Below are positions 1 through 8,906 of a stretch of DNA of 32,123 nucleotides, one piece after another. Within the stretch, counting starts at the first letter, position 1. Each line of letters opens with the position of its first letter. Origin of the DNA: Actinomycetota bacterium (GTDB lineage Bacteria > Actinomycetota > Actinomycetes > Nanopelagicales > Nanopelagicaceae); NCBI GenBank assembly GCA_947451045.1, contig CANFXM010000016.1:1-32123 (forward strand). Reading direction: 5' to 3'. The notes under the pieces are model-generated. The model searched no databases. It was not told the origin of the DNA and worked only from the letters and a program-made list of their open reading frames with translations. The translations under genes and the position numbers were made by a program.

Positions 1-2
1 AA

Positions 3-494
3 TCCGGTAAGAGTGGGTTAGCGGTGATTGTTGAATATAGAAAATCAGAACAGTCACCGTGGCGCCACCTTGCCGACCTTGTGACAGGAAGCGATGGCAG
101 CATTTCGCTTCCACTTACTTTTGGAACACGGACATATCTTCAATTACGCACTGAAGGAACGTGGGATAGGGCAAATTCGACGAGTGATGAAGCCATCATT
201 GACGTTGCTCCTCGTATCTCTATCGTGGCCCCAACCTCTGTCTCGCTCGGTAAAGCAACCCAAATTACAGGAACGATTTTTCCGCAGAGTCCAGGCTCCA
301 CCGCACAACTTCAAAAATTGATTCTAGGAAAGTGGCAAGATATAGCCGTGGTACTAGCAACTGCTGATGATGGAAAATTTGTTCTTCCATTTACTGAATC
401 AAAACGTGGCGTAGCTACCTACCGAGTCCTTTATTTTCTACAAGGAGAAACAATTGAAAATAAATCTACTGAATTTTCTGTTGTTGTGAAATAA
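3..494 (+). CDS. C-terminal part of a secreted protein with Ig-like repeats (partial)
   Basis: The reading frame is open to the left edge of the window, so this is the 3' end of a larger gene; the internal GTG at 24 is probably not the start. The visible ~164 residues are rich in Thr, Ser, Val and Gly and contain at least two beta-sandwich-like units. One ends near the IDVAPRIS segment; the next runs from [12 protein letters not shown] through [18 protein letters not shown] to the C-terminus. This pattern is common in actinobacterial cell-wall or SpoIID/LytB-type secreted proteins that carry C-terminal Ig-like repeats. The enzymatic part, if there is one, lies outside the window. There is no C-terminal membrane anchor or sorting motif. 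The stop codon lies 1 nt before the clpS start. The exact family cannot be told from this fragment. Confidence 0.6.
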   Translation, partial: SGKSGLAVIVEYRKSEQSPWRHLADLVTGSDGSISLPLTFGTRTYLQLRTEGTWDRANSTSDEAIIDVAPRISIVAPTSVSLGKATQITGTIFPQSPGSTAQLQKLILGKWQDIAVVLATADDGKFVLPFTESKRGVATYRVLYFLQGETIENKSTEFSVVVK

Positions 495-495
495 A

Positions 496-792
496 ATGGT
501 AGTTACAAAATCAAAAATTGAAGAAGAGATTCAGGCAATTTTTAGCACGGATAAACCATGGGTAACAATTGTTTGGGACGACCCTGTAAACCTTATGAGT
601 TATGTGACATATGTATTGATGGAATTATTTGGATATTCCAAAGAACGCGCAAATGAATTGATGTTAAAAGTCCATAATGAAGGCAAAGCCGTTGTTTCCA
701 CGGGTAGCAGGGAAGAAATGGAACATGATGTTGCACGCCTGCATGAGTTTGGCCTTTGGGCAACAGTCCAGCATGGAGATCAAGTTTCATGA
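496..792 (+). CDS. clpS: ClpS, N-end rule adaptor for the Clp protease
   Basis: A 98-residue cytoplasmic adaptor that binds N-degron substrates and delivers them to the ClpC/ClpA unfoldase. The family core is plain: [17 protein letters not shown] near residues 21-37 holds the DDPVN segment that forms the substrate pocket. It is followed by the helix with [10 protein letters not shown] and the conserved VHNEGKAVV strand, where the His of the K-V-H motif contacts the N-terminal residue. Length is normal. The ATG sits 1 nt after the upstream stop and has no obvious Shine-Dalgarno, so translation is probably coupled. The stop overlaps the next start (ATGA). The clpS-DUF2017-mec-cysO-cysM order is an actinobacterial hallmark. 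Confidence 0.93.
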   Translation: MVVTKSKIEEEIQAIFSTDKPWVTIVWDDPVNLMSYVTYVLMELFGYSKERANELMLKVHNEGKAVVSTGSREEMEHDVARLHEFGLWATVQHGDQVS

Positions 793-1361
793 GTGAAGAA
801 TCAGGATTTTCTCGCCACGGCGACAATACTTTTATTGCAGAATTCTCAGAAGCCGAACGCGAAGTCCTCATTAATTTAGCAGGTCAAATTATTGAACTAT
901 TAAGTGAGCGCGCGGATCACGCTGATGAAGATCCACTTGCGGCGATGGTCGGAATTACTACTCATGATTCACCACCAGATGATGAAGTCCTATTACGACT
1001 ACTTCCAAATGCCTATGCAGATGGCGTTGATGCGGCAGAGTTTCGCCGATATACAGAATCTGTTTTACGTAATAAGAAAAAATCTCACGCGATGGCAATG
1101 CGAGTACTACTCAAAAGCGCCAGTGATGGCGCGATTGAATTAGACCATGAAAATGCACAAGCCTGGCTTGGTGCTATCAACGATATTAGATTGGCTTTAG
1201 GAGTTCGCCTGAAAGTAGAAGAGCGTAGCCATGATGAGTTGGAATTATTAGCACCAGATGATCCATTGCGGGGTGTCTATGCCGTTTATACATGGTTGGG
1301 TTGGTTGCAAGGAAGTTTGTTAGAAGCGTTGATGGATGATTCAGCAAATGAAGTCAATTGA
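789..1361 (+). CDS. DUF2017 family protein
   Basis: A 190-residue soluble protein of unknown function, recognised as DUF2017 mainly from its place between clpS and mec (compare Rv1332 of M. tuberculosis). I chose the ATG at 789, which overlaps the clpS stop as ATGA; an upstream in-frame GTG-type start at 756 would lie inside clpS. The sequence is acidic and mostly helical, with a central [20 protein letters not shown] segment typical of the family and a C-terminal half rich in Leu and Glu. I see no membrane segment, no signal peptide and no catalytic motif. Constant linkage to clpS hints at a role in regulated proteolysis, but this is inference. Confidence 0.8.
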   Translation: MSEESGFSRHGDNTFIAEFSEAEREVLINLAGQIIELLSERADHADEDPLAAMVGITTHDSPPDDEVLLRLLPNAYADGVDAAEFRRYTESVLRNKKKSHAMAMRVLLKSASDGAIELDHENAQAWLGAINDIRLALGVRLKVEERSHDELELLAPDDPLRGVYAVYTWLGWLQGSLLEALMDDSANEVN

Positions 1362-1381
1362 TTAGATAGTCTTTGCCTCTA

Positions 1382-1798
1382 ATGACACTTTCTATTTCGC
1401 GCGCACATGTCAATGCAATCTTGGAGCAATCCCGAAGAGAATATCCTGATGAAGCTTGTGGAGTAATTCTGGGCCCAATAGGTAAAGATCATCCTGGAAG
1501 ATTGAAGCCGATGATTAATGCGGCACACTCTCCAACTTTCTACGAATTCGACCCTAAGGACCTTTTGGCTTTGTATAGAGAAATTGATGACAATGATGAA
1601 GAAATTGTTGTGATTTACCATTCACACACTGAAACAGAAGCATTTCCATCCCGTACAGATATTTCATATGCTGGTGAGCCGGGTGCTCATTACGTACTGG
1701 TTTCTACTCGCGAAGAGATTGCACCTGCGACAGAGTTTCGCTCATTTCGTATTATTGATGGCGTAGTGAGCGAAGAATCAGTTTCAATTTCCGAATAA
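1382..1798 (+). CDS. mec: Mec-type JAMM/MPN metallopeptidase (M67 family)
   Basis: A 138-residue zinc isopeptidase-like enzyme. The JAMM motif is intact: a Glu in the EACGVILGP segment (residue ~22), then HSH, seven residues, Ser, two residues, Asp (HSHTETEAFPSRTD). In M. tuberculosis the homologue Mec+ (Rv1334) hydrolyses the CysO-cysteine adduct to free cysteine and regenerate CysO; the two genes downstream here are CysO and CysM, so the same role is expected. I prefer the ATG at 1382 to the TTG at 1373. Neither has a Shine-Dalgarno, and a TAGTCT at 1367-1372 could serve as a -10 element for a near-leaderless message. The gene lies 20 nt after DUF2017. Confidence 0.9.
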   Translation: MTLSISRAHVNAILEQSRREYPDEACGVILGPIGKDHPGRLKPMINAAHSPTFYEFDPKDLLALYREIDDNDEEIVVIYHSHTETEAFPSRTDISYAGEPGAHYVLVSTREEIAPATEFRSFRIIDGVVSEESVSISE

Positions 1799-1811
1799 CA
1801 CCAATTGAAGT

Positions 1812-1817
1812 AATAAT
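1812..1817 (+). promoter_or_regulatory. Candidate -10 element for leaderless cysO
   Basis: AATAAT (within TAATAAT) ends 6 nt before the cysO ATG at 1824, and the gene has no Shine-Dalgarno. This spacing would put the transcript start at or next to the A of the ATG. No convincing -35 box is seen. Confidence 0.4.
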
Positions 1818-1823
1818 TGCCCC

Positions 1824-2102
1824 ATGACAACTGCAATCGAAGTCCGTATCCCAACAATTTTGCGTCCCTTCACAAAGGACCAAAAAGTAGTAACCGCAAA
1901 CGGTGAAACATTGAGCGCAGTAATTTCAGATTTGGATGTGCAATATCCCGGCATCGGCGAACGATTGTTAGAAAATGGATCTTTGCGTCGCTTCATTAAT
2001 TTATATGTAAATGATGAAGATGTGCGATTTTTAGGTGGACTAGAGGCACCAGTAAAGAATGGTGATTCCATAACTATTCTTCCCGCTGTTGCCGGCGGCT
2101 AA
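1824..2102 (+). CDS. cysO: CysO, ThiS/MoaD-like sulfur carrier protein
   Basis: A 92-residue ubiquitin-fold sulfur carrier. It ends in ...LPAVAGG, the exposed diglycine that is adenylylated and converted to a thiocarboxylate in this family. The N-terminal IRVPTILRPF-like strand (here VRIPTILRPFT) and LYVNDEDVRFLGGLEAPVKNGDSI match the MoaD/ThiS fold. It lies between mec and cysM, as in M. tuberculosis Rv1334-Rv1336, where CysO thiocarboxylate is the sulfur donor for CysM. The activating E1-like/rhodanese enzyme (MoeZ type) is not in this window. Start: ATG at 1824 without a Shine-Dalgarno, 25 nt after the mec stop and just after an AT-rich -10-like element. Confidence 0.93.
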   Translation: MTTAIEVRIPTILRPFTKDQKVVTANGETLSAVISDLDVQYPGIGERLLENGSLRRFINLYVNDEDVRFLGGLEAPVKNGDSITILPAVAGG

Positions 2103-2116
2103 GAAAAGTTTTATAA

Positions 2117-3082
<966 letters not shown>

Positions 3083-3092
3083 ACACACGCGG

Positions 3093-3098
3093 TAGGCT
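3093..3098 (+). promoter_or_regulatory. Candidate -10 element for leaderless murI
   Basis: TAGGCT ends 7 nt before the murI ATG at 3106, within a GCGGTAGGCTTGGC context that resembles the argS element. No Shine-Dalgarno precedes the ATG. The -35 region has no clear consensus. Confidence 0.4.
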
Positions 3099-3105
3099 TG
3101 GCAAT

Positions 3106-3903
3106 ATGAGCAACGCACCTATCGGTATTTTCGATTCTGGAGTCGGTGGACTCACAGTTGCTCGGGCAATATTGGATCAATTACCAAATGAATCAACTCT
3201 CTACATTGGTGATACAGCACGAGGTCCTTATGGTCCGCGCCCATTAGCCGAAGTTCGTACCTTTGCACTTGAAACGCTCGATTTTTTAGTTGATCAAGGT
3301 GTGAAAGCAATTGTTATTGCATGCAATACGGCAAGTGCAGCGATGTTACGAGATGCGCGTGAAAGATATTCCATTCCAGTTATTGAGGTAATTCAGCCTG
3401 CAGTACGTAGAGCTGTTGCTGCCACTCGTTCGGGTCGTATCGGTGTTATCGGAACAAGTACAACTATTGAGTCAAAGGCTTATGCAGATGCCTTTGCTGC
3501 CGCACCTCAACTTCAGATTACTTCTGTGGCATGCCCACTTTTTGTTGAATTTGTTGAAAGAGGTGAAACTTCAGGTGAAGAAATCACAAAGGTTGCGCGT
3601 AAGTATTTAGAGTCAGTAATGGAAGCAGAGATTGACACATTAGTTTTAGGTTGCACCCACTACCCATTGCTTACTGGCGTAATTTCGTATGTCATGGGAA
3701 ATGGGGTCTCGTTAGTATCGAGTGCCGAAGAGACTGCGAAAGATTTGTACAGAGTACTTGTAGAAAATTCCTTACTTCGCTCACCACAAAGCAGTCCCGC
3801 AACACATCGTTTCTTAGCTACGGGGGATGCGAAAGCTTTTGAAATTCTTGCTCGCAGATTTTTGGGACCGGAAGTTACACACGTTGAACATCATGAGAAC
3901 TAA
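3106..3903 (+). CDS. murI: Glutamate racemase
   Basis: A 265-residue cofactor-independent racemase that converts L-glutamate to D-glutamate for peptidoglycan stem peptides. Both catalytic cysteines are visible: C73 in IACNTAS and C183 in LGCTHYP, with H185 beside it. The N-terminal [13 protein letters not shown] motif supplies the catalytic Asp10, and the GDTARGPYG loop is conserved. Length is typical. It stands 23 nt after cysM, with its own likely -10 element and no Shine-Dalgarno. In M. tuberculosis murI (Rv1338) occupies the same place; the rhomboid and MBL genes found around it there are absent here. Confidence 0.95.
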   Translation: MSNAPIGIFDSGVGGLTVARAILDQLPNESTLYIGDTARGPYGPRPLAEVRTFALETLDFLVDQGVKAIVIACNTASAAMLRDARERYSIPVIEVIQPAVRRAVAATRSGRIGVIGTSTTIESKAYADAFAAAPQLQITSVACPLFVEFVERGETSGEEITKVARKYLESVMEAEIDTLVLGCTHYPLLTGVISYVMGNGVSLVSSAEETAKDLYRVLVENSLLRSPQSSPATHRFLATGDAKAFEILARRFLGPEVTHVEHHEN

Positions 3904-3915
3904 GGGGAGAAAATA

Positions 3916-4641
3916 ATGGCACGCAACGATGGAAGAGATGTAAAGGATTTGCGCGACATCAAGTTCACCCGAAATTGGTTGGATCATGCAGAAGGTTCTG
4001 TCCTCGTCGAATTCGGAAAAACACGAGTTCTTTGTGTTGCATCATTTTCTCCTGGTGTTCCCCGATGGCTAAAAGATTCTGGCAAAGGCTGGGTAACTTC
4101 TGAATATTCAATGTTGCCTCGTGCAACACATACTCGTTCGGATCGCGAGAGCGTAAAAGGCAAGTTGGGTGGACGTACCCAAGAAATTTCTCGTCTAGTC
4201 GGACGCTCGCTTCGCGCAATAGTGAATATGCAAGAACTTGGTGAAAACACAATTGTGATTGACTGTGACGTTTTACAAGCAGATGGCGGAACACGCACCG
4301 CTGCAATTACAGGCGCCTATGTTGCACTTGTGGACGCAATCAATTGGGCAAAAAAAGAAGGCCACATCAAAGCAACGGCGAAACCTTTGAGTGATTCAGT
4401 TGCAGCCGTGAGCGTAGGAATCATTGGTGGAGTTCCAATGTTGGATTTATGTTACGAAGAAGATGTTCGTGCAGATACTGATATGAATGTTGTGTGCAGC
4501 GGAGATGGCAGATTTATCGAAGTTCAAGGCACAGCTGAAGGAACGCCTTTTGATCGTGAATTACTCGATCAATTACTCAATTTAGCCGTTGCAGGATGCA
4601 AAGATCTTTCAGATCTTCAGCAACGTGTACTTGCTCAGTAA
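3916..4641 (+). CDS. rph: Ribonuclease PH
   Basis: A 241-residue phosphorolytic 3'-5' exoribonuclease that trims tRNA 3' ends, expected to form a hexamer in the cytoplasm. Family segments are intact: the N-terminal R-N-D-G-R-x-x-x-x-L-R pattern, [23 protein letters not shown], the [15 protein letters not shown] motif with the phosphate- and RNA-binding arginines, and the [19 protein letters not shown] motif with catalytic Asp. A good Shine-Dalgarno (AAGGGGAG) precedes the ATG, 12 nt after murI, so it is probably translated from the murI transcript. Length is normal and nothing is missing. Confidence 0.95.
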   Translation: MARNDGRDVKDLRDIKFTRNWLDHAEGSVLVEFGKTRVLCVASFSPGVPRWLKDSGKGWVTSEYSMLPRATHTRSDRESVKGKLGGRTQEISRLVGRSLRAIVNMQELGENTIVIDCDVLQADGGTRTAAITGAYVALVDAINWAKKEGHIKATAKPLSDSVAAVSVGIIGGVPMLDLCYEEDVRADTDMNVVCSGDGRFIEVQGTAEGTPFDRELLDQLLNLAVAGCKDLSDLQQRVLAQ

Positions 4642-4644
4642 GTT
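4639..4644 (+). promoter_or_regulatory. Candidate -10 element for leaderless rdgB
   Basis: TAAGTT, whose first three bases are the rph stop codon, ends exactly 6 nt before the GTG start of rdgB at 4651. No Shine-Dalgarno is present. The same spacing is seen at cysO and glyA. Confidence 0.35.
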
Positions 4645-4650
4645 TAATTT

Positions 4651-5268
4651 GTGTCGTCACGACTAATTCTTGCAACGCGCAATCAAGGAAAGATACTTGA
4701 GCTGCGTCGGATACTTGATCAACTTTCTGATGGGGCAATAGAACTTGTAAGTGTTGATCAGTATCCGGATATTCCTGATGTAGATGAAACAGGTTTAACT
4801 TTTGAAGAGAACTCGTTATTAAAGGCACGTGCAATATGTAAAGCTACAGGATTGCCTTCACTTGCAGATGATTCAGGATTATGCGTAGATGCACTTGGGG
4901 GAGCACCTGGGATTTTTTCTGCTCGGTATGCCGGAACCCATGGTGATGATGAAGCAAATCTCAATAAAGTTTTAGAGCAGTTGAAGAATATGACCGATGA
5001 AAATCGAAGGGCGCACTTTACGTGTGTGACTGCGTTGGTTATGCCAGACGGGCAAGAGGTTACGGAAGAAGGTTTATTCCATGGTCACATTACGCACGCC
5101 CCAATGGGTGAGAATGGCTTTGGGTATGACCCTATTTTTATCCCGACCGGTTCCACCGTCACATCGGCCCAAATGAGCGCCGAAGAGAAGGATTTAGTGA
5201 GCCATCGCGGCAAATCACTCCGTGCCATCGCACCACAAGTGATCGCATTGATGAAGGGGCTGGGGTAA
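4651..5268 (+). CDS. rdgB: RdgB/HAM1 family dITP/XTP pyrophosphatase
   Basis: A 205-residue house-cleaning nucleotide pyrophosphatase that hydrolyses dITP, ITP and XTP to monophosphates, keeping deaminated purines out of DNA and RNA. Family motifs appear in order: LATRNQGKILELRRIL at the N-terminus (nucleotide binding), FEENSLLKA, LADDSGLCVDALGGAPGIFSA with the catalytic and metal-binding Asp residues, FGYDPIF, and SHRGKSLRA near the C-terminus. The start is GTG at 4651, 9 nt after the rph stop, with a -10-like element in place of a Shine-Dalgarno. The rph-rdgB order is conserved across Actinobacteria (Rv1340-Rv1341). Confidence 0.94.
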   Translation: MSSRLILATRNQGKILELRRILDQLSDGAIELVSVDQYPDIPDVDETGLTFEENSLLKARAICKATGLPSLADDSGLCVDALGGAPGIFSARYAGTHGDDEANLNKVLEQLKNMTDENRRAHFTCVTALVMPDGQEVTEEGLFHGHITHAPMGENGFGYDPIFIPTGSTVTSAQMSAEEKDLVSHRGKSLRAIAPQVIALMKGLG

Positions 5269-5324
5269 CCTTGGCATATAACGATGCATAATTCGTCGGA
5301 GCATCGCAAACTCAAGGAGTAAAA

Positions 5325-6182
5325 GTGGCTGTAAAGAAATCAACAACAAAGAGGGTAGTAAAGAAAGCCGTTGCAAAAAAATCTGTAGCGAAGAAGACTG
5401 CCAAGAAAAGTGTTGCTCGTAAGAGTGTTGCTAAGAAATCAGCCACTAAAAAAACAACCGCGAAGAAGAGTGTTGCCAAGAAGTCAGTCGTAAAGAAAAC
5501 TGCGAAGAAGTCAGCTAAAAAAGTTGTAAAGAAGAGTTCAGCGAAGAAGAGCGGCGCATCAACAATTGTTGTTCCCCCGGTTCCTCGCGGAGGCAGCGCA
5601 TCATCTTCACGCGTCAATGTGACAACAACTCCTGCACCAGTTGCGCCAAAACCTGCCATTGCAGCAAAACCAGGTGCTACCCCTGCACAAGGAACCTCAA
5701 AGGCTGTTAGAAATGCAGTAATACTTGGAATTGTTCTTTTGGCACTCGTAGTGTGGGCAAAGAGTTCATCAAAAAACGATGATGCAGCAGCTCCCGCACC
5801 ATCAATGAGTGCTTCACCAAGTGCAGAAGCTTCAACTTCTGCAGCACCAACAACATCTGCGAGCAAGGAAACAACTGCGAATGCAGCTGTTGCAACTGTT
5901 GAAGCCCCATCCAAGTTTGTTGCGCTCAAGAGTGCGACAGGTCTTACCTTGCGTTGGGTTGCACCTACAGCAACCACAGGTCTTACCGGTTACAACGTAG
6001 AAATTCGTGCGAATGGAACTGGTGACTGGAAAGTAATTGCCACTGTTCCAGGTGATCAGCTAACTCAATCTGTGACACAAGGTGATGGAACTGGTTGGAC
6101 ACAATTTAGAGTCACTTCAGTTTATTCAGATGGACAAACTGCATCTGCCACAGTGTTTGGAATTCCTGGAGTCTTTGCATAA
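5325..6182 (+). CDS. Histone H1-like Lys/Ala repeat protein with one membrane segment and an outer FN3-like domain
   Basis: A 285-residue protein with three parts. Residues 1-75 are a Lys/Ala/Ser/Val repeat built on units such as KKSVAKK and KKSATKK, like the C-terminal tails of histone H1 and mycobacterial HupB and expected to bind nucleic acid. After a Pro/Ala/Ser linker comes a hydrophobic segment at about 130-144 (AVILGIVLLALVVW). Then a Ser/Ala/Thr-rich spacer (145-195) leads to a fibronectin-III-like domain (about 195-280, with LTLRWVAPTA, TGYNVEIRA and FRVTSVYSDG). The positive-inside rule places the basic tail in the cytoplasm and the FN3-like domain outside. The GTG start follows a strong AAGGAG. 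A stop and a shared terminator follow. I know no named family for this layout; a nucleoid-to-envelope tether is inference. Confidence 0.85.
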   Translation: MAVKKSTTKRVVKKAVAKKSVAKKTAKKSVARKSVAKKSATKKTTAKKSVAKKSVVKKTAKKSAKKVVKKSSAKKSGASTIVVPPVPRGGSASSSRVNVTTTPAPVAPKPAIAAKPGATPAQGTSKAVRNAVILGIVLLALVVWAKSSSKNDDAAAPAPSMSASPSAEASTSAAPTTSASKETTANAAVATVEAPSKFVALKSATGLTLRWVAPTATTGLTGYNVEIRANGTGDWKVIATVPGDQLTQSVTQGDGTGWTQFRVTSVYSDGQTASATVFGIPGVFA

Positions 6183-6194
6183 ATAGTTCTTATT

Positions 6195-6225
6195 AAAAAA
6201 CCCTCGCCCTGTGCGAGGGTTTTTT
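6195..6225. terminator. Bidirectional rho-independent terminator
   Basis: A 7-bp GC stem (CCCTCGC at 6201-6207 with GCGAGGG at 6213-6219, 5-nt loop) is flanked by six A's on the left and six T's on the right, so it can end transcription from both sides. It serves the histone-like gene on + and the acyltransferase gene on -; the acyltransferase stop codon (6224-6226) overlaps the T tract. Confidence 0.9.
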
Positions 6226-7981
6226 ATTTCAGATATTTTGTAATTGCATCGACATACGCCACTGCACCAATTGGAACTAAGTGAACTCCATCGGGTGCAA
6301 AATATTCTGGATGTCCTTGAGAGATTGATTCCCAATCAACAATTTCAGTATTTCGATAATGAGTGGCAATCTCTTTAATTAGGGCATTATTTTCCTGACG
6401 CCATGGACGAGGCACTGCCGTGTTGACGATAATGATGTGTGGCTGATTTTTTATCTCATCAAAAATACTCACCACTTGCTCACTTTTGAGTTTATTATTG
6501 TTGCCAAGATCAAGAATTATTGTTGCACCTGGCATATGTATTTTGTCGTGAGAAATTACGTCAAGGAGTTCAGGGGCTTGCCGTCCCACTCTGGCATTAA
6601 TAAGACCAATATGCTCTCGCAGATCTAATTCATGTCGGATCCCAAGAATGACTGAATCGCCCGTTACCCAAAGCCCACTCACGGTTTGAGTATCACCCTT
6701 GTTGATTACAGGCTCGGTATGAAAAGCGAGTTGATTTCTTAGTTTCTTCTCAGCTACCGAGTTTGTTGAAATCGCATGAGCGGTGGCAAGAGAGGTTACA
6801 AGCAATAATGAAATGGAAGAAATGACCAGCACACTTAGCTGGCGGCGACGAACCTCTTTAGTTCGATATTTCATTCCTTTGAACCAGTATTGAACCGCCC
6901 CAGTACGGATAGGTAATTCAATTATTCGCAGAGATATATCAGAAAGTGCAAAGACAACTAAAATACGAAGTGCATAGAGTGCCCAACGCGCACCTTCAAG
7001 ATCAAAAGTTGGGCGGGTGACTTGAAAAATAATCCAGTGCCATAAGTAAATTGCATATGAACGCTCACCTACCCACACCATAGCTTTGCTACTTAGTATT
7101 GGTGCAAATCGTGAAGCGGGGTGCACTATCGAAGTGATAATCGCACAACCAAAAATTCCAGCTAACGGGAATGCTAATTTATACAGCGTTGGGTCGCTCT
7201 CATTAATAAATAAAAATGTGCCAAGTATTCCTATGAAACCAAATATCCCAATGCCATCAATGAAGTCTTGCGCTTTCTTATTTACTTGTTCACTTAGATT
7301 CTGAGGAACCCACTTAACTGCGAGTGCTGCACCTAGAAATAAACCGATGCTATGAGTATCAGTGCCGAAATAGACATGGCTGACTTGTGCGGCATTTGCC
7401 GCGTCTACGCGCAATGAAACTAGTAGGAGTGAAAGACCAGAGAATCCTGCAATGACAAGTGCTGTACCGGGAATTTTATTCTTTCCCAGAAATCGTAGAA
7501 CTAGTAACAAAATCAGTGGCCACAAAAGATAGAACTGAGCTTCAACTCCCAGAGACCATGTATGTTGTAATAGAGGAGGACGGCCGATAGCATCAAAATA
7601 ATCTGTGTGGCGAAATACCAACCACCAATTCATTAGTCCAAAAATTGAGAACGGTGCGTCACCAAGGAATCTCTTGATTGTATCGGGAGCCCAAAAACTG
7701 ACAAAGAGTGCAGTTGAAACAATCATAAAAATAAGCGGAGGTAATAAGCGCCGAATACGTGCGATATAGAACGCGCGTAAATCTAATCCGCCACTTTGCT
7801 GGATTGAATCTAAAAGTAAGCGAGTTATTACATAACCAGAAATAACAAAAAACAGATCAACCCCAAGAAAACCACCAGGTATCCAAGAAATCCCTAAGTG
7901 ATAAAGCAATACTGCAACTACTGCTACTGCGCGTAACCCATCTACTGCAGGGATATATCGGATACCGCGAGGAGAAACCAT
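6224..7981 (-). CDS. Acyltransferase-3 membrane protein with C-terminal SGNH domain (OafA/YrhL type)
   Basis: A 585-residue inner-membrane O-acyltransferase. The N-terminal ~400 residues hold about ten hydrophobic segments with acyltransferase-3 motifs: YIPAVDGLRAVAVVAV at 10-24, the catalytic-type His28 in LLYHLG, FFVISGYVI at 44-52, RIRRLLPP near 75-82, and WSLGVEAQFYLLWP at 142-155. The C-terminal ~150 residues form an SGNH hydrolase-like domain outside the membrane: GDSV with Ser443, DLGNN near 491-495 and DGVH with Asp564/His567. Such fusions move acetyl groups onto surface polysaccharide, peptidoglycan or lipid-linked sugars; the substrate here is unknown. The start lies 5 nt after the stop of the coiled-coil gene, so the two form an operon. 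Confidence 0.88.
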   Translation of the reverse strand: MVSPRGIRYIPAVDGLRAVAVVAVLLYHLGISWIPGGFLGVDLFFVISGYVITRLLLDSIQQSGGLDLRAFYIARIRRLLPPLIFMIVSTALFVSFWAPDTIKRFLGDAPFSIFGLMNWWLVFRHTDYFDAIGRPPLLQHTWSLGVEAQFYLLWPLILLLVLRFLGKNKIPGTALVIAGFSGLSLLLVSLRVDAANAAQVSHVYFGTDTHSIGLFLGAALAVKWVPQNLSEQVNKKAQDFIDGIGIFGFIGILGTFLFINESDPTLYKLAFPLAGIFGCAIITSIVHPASRFAPILSSKAMVWVGERSYAIYLWHWIIFQVTRPTFDLEGARWALYALRILVVFALSDISLRIIELPIRTGAVQYWFKGMKYRTKEVRRRQLSVLVISSISLLLVTSLATAHAISTNSVAEKKLRNQLAFHTEPVINKGDTQTVSGLWVTGDSVILGIRHELDLREHIGLINARVGRQAPELLDVISHDKIHMPGATIILDLGNNNKLKSEQVVSIFDEIKNQPHIIIVNTAVPRPWRQENNALIKEIATHYRNTEIVDWESISQGHPEYFAPDGVHLVPIGAVAYVDAITKYLK

Positions 7982-7986
7982 TCTTA

Positions 7987-8775
7987 TTACTTACGCTTAG
8001 GCGAAGTTTTCTTTGCTACCTTTTTCTTAGCTGGTGCACTAATCGCTTTTTTAGTTCGCTCGCTCTTTACGCTAATGGGACCACTATTGATTATTGTGTT
8101 ATCAGCATTGAGATTTTCAAGAACACTCCGTTGTAATTCTTCAAGTCGAATGAAAGCGGACTCTAAACGAGTTCGAGACTGGTGAATTGCATTCTCAGCG
8201 GCATCGAGTGATTGTGTTTGGATTTTGTAGAGTCGTTCAGCCTCTGAAATCACACCAGTAAGCCACTGGCGATAATGTCCAATCTCCCCAGTTGCTGTAC
8301 TAATAATGCGTTCACCTTCACGACGAGCAGCCATTGCAACAGCAGCCGCTTCACGTTTCTTAGCCTCGAGAAGTGTTGCCGCTTCACTTTCTGCATTCTC
8401 TAAGAGTTCCGATGCCTCTGATTCAGCAACTTGAATATATTTACGTCCTCGAGATTCAGCGCCTGAAAGAATAGAGCGTGCCTTGAGATCTGTGCTTTCC
8501 AGAGTTTCTTTTGCTGCTCGCGATGTTTCTTTTATTACACGATCAGCTGCGGCCTGTGCTTTAGCTTCGCGAAGTTGAGCAGATTTAATCATGGACATTG
8601 CAGTCTCTGTAGCAAGAATTTCAAACTCTTCTTTACTGAGTGCATTGATATCGCGTCGTGAACGAAGATCTGCTAATTGACTCTCGAGTTCACGGATGCG
8701 GTCGACAGAGTTAGGCGAATTAGTTTCCTCACCTTTGAAGCCAACCCAATTCAGGAATGAGTTTTTCTCGCTCAT
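7987..8775 (-). CDS. Long coiled-coil protein with Lys-rich C-terminal tail
   Basis: A 262-residue soluble protein that I cannot assign to a named family. After a short N-terminal segment with Trp10, residues ~24-225 are almost entirely charged/Ala-rich helix with heptad character (Glu/Ala/Lys/Arg with regular Leu/Ile/Val), including an alanine-rich middle (ESEASELLENAESEAATLL). The last ~26 residues (237-262) are strongly basic (APAKKKVAKKTSPKRK) and resemble the Lys/Ala repeats of the histone-like protein encoded 1.8 kb away. There is no membrane segment or signal peptide. The overall shape recalls DivIVA/Wag31-type scaffolds, but the DivIVA N-terminal motif is not visible. It heads an operon with the acyltransferase and has a good promoter candidate upstream. 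Confidence 0.8.
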   Translation of the reverse strand: MSEKNSFLNWVGFKGEETNSPNSVDRIRELESQLADLRSRRDINALSKEEFEILATETAMSMIKSAQLREAKAQAAADRVIKETSRAAKETLESTDLKARSILSGAESRGRKYIQVAESEASELLENAESEAATLLEAKKREAAAVAMAARREGERIISTATGEIGHYRQWLTGVISEAERLYKIQTQSLDAAENAIHQSRTRLESAFIRLEELQRSVLENLNADNTIINSGPISVKSERTKKAISAPAKKKVAKKTSPKRK

Positions 8776-8829
8776 ATTAACCTCGCACTGTATATATGGA
8801 ACTCATTGAAAGCTCCAGATGAGACACCT

Positions 8830-8857
8830 AGATTAGGGCACAGATGGCAACCTTCAA
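8830..8857 (-). promoter_or_regulatory. Candidate promoter of the coiled-coil/acyltransferase operon
   Basis: On the minus strand TTGAAG (8857-8852) and TAATCT (8835-8830) are separated by 16 nt, a good match to a housekeeping sigma promoter. Transcription would start near 8823, giving a leader of about 48 nt before the ATG at 8775. Confidence 0.5.
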
Positions 8858-8906
8858 AAGTCCCAAAATGTGCAAATGTGAGGCTAAGGCAGGGGATTAG
8901 TGCGGG

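Noticed and set aside
5312-5977. 221-residue open frame on the minus strand opposite the histone-like gene
   Set aside because: It is the reverse of the Lys-codon repeats (AAG/AAA read as CTT/TTT), giving a low-complexity Phe/Ala/Thr protein. It has no ribosome binding site, and the opposite strand has a clear start and domains.
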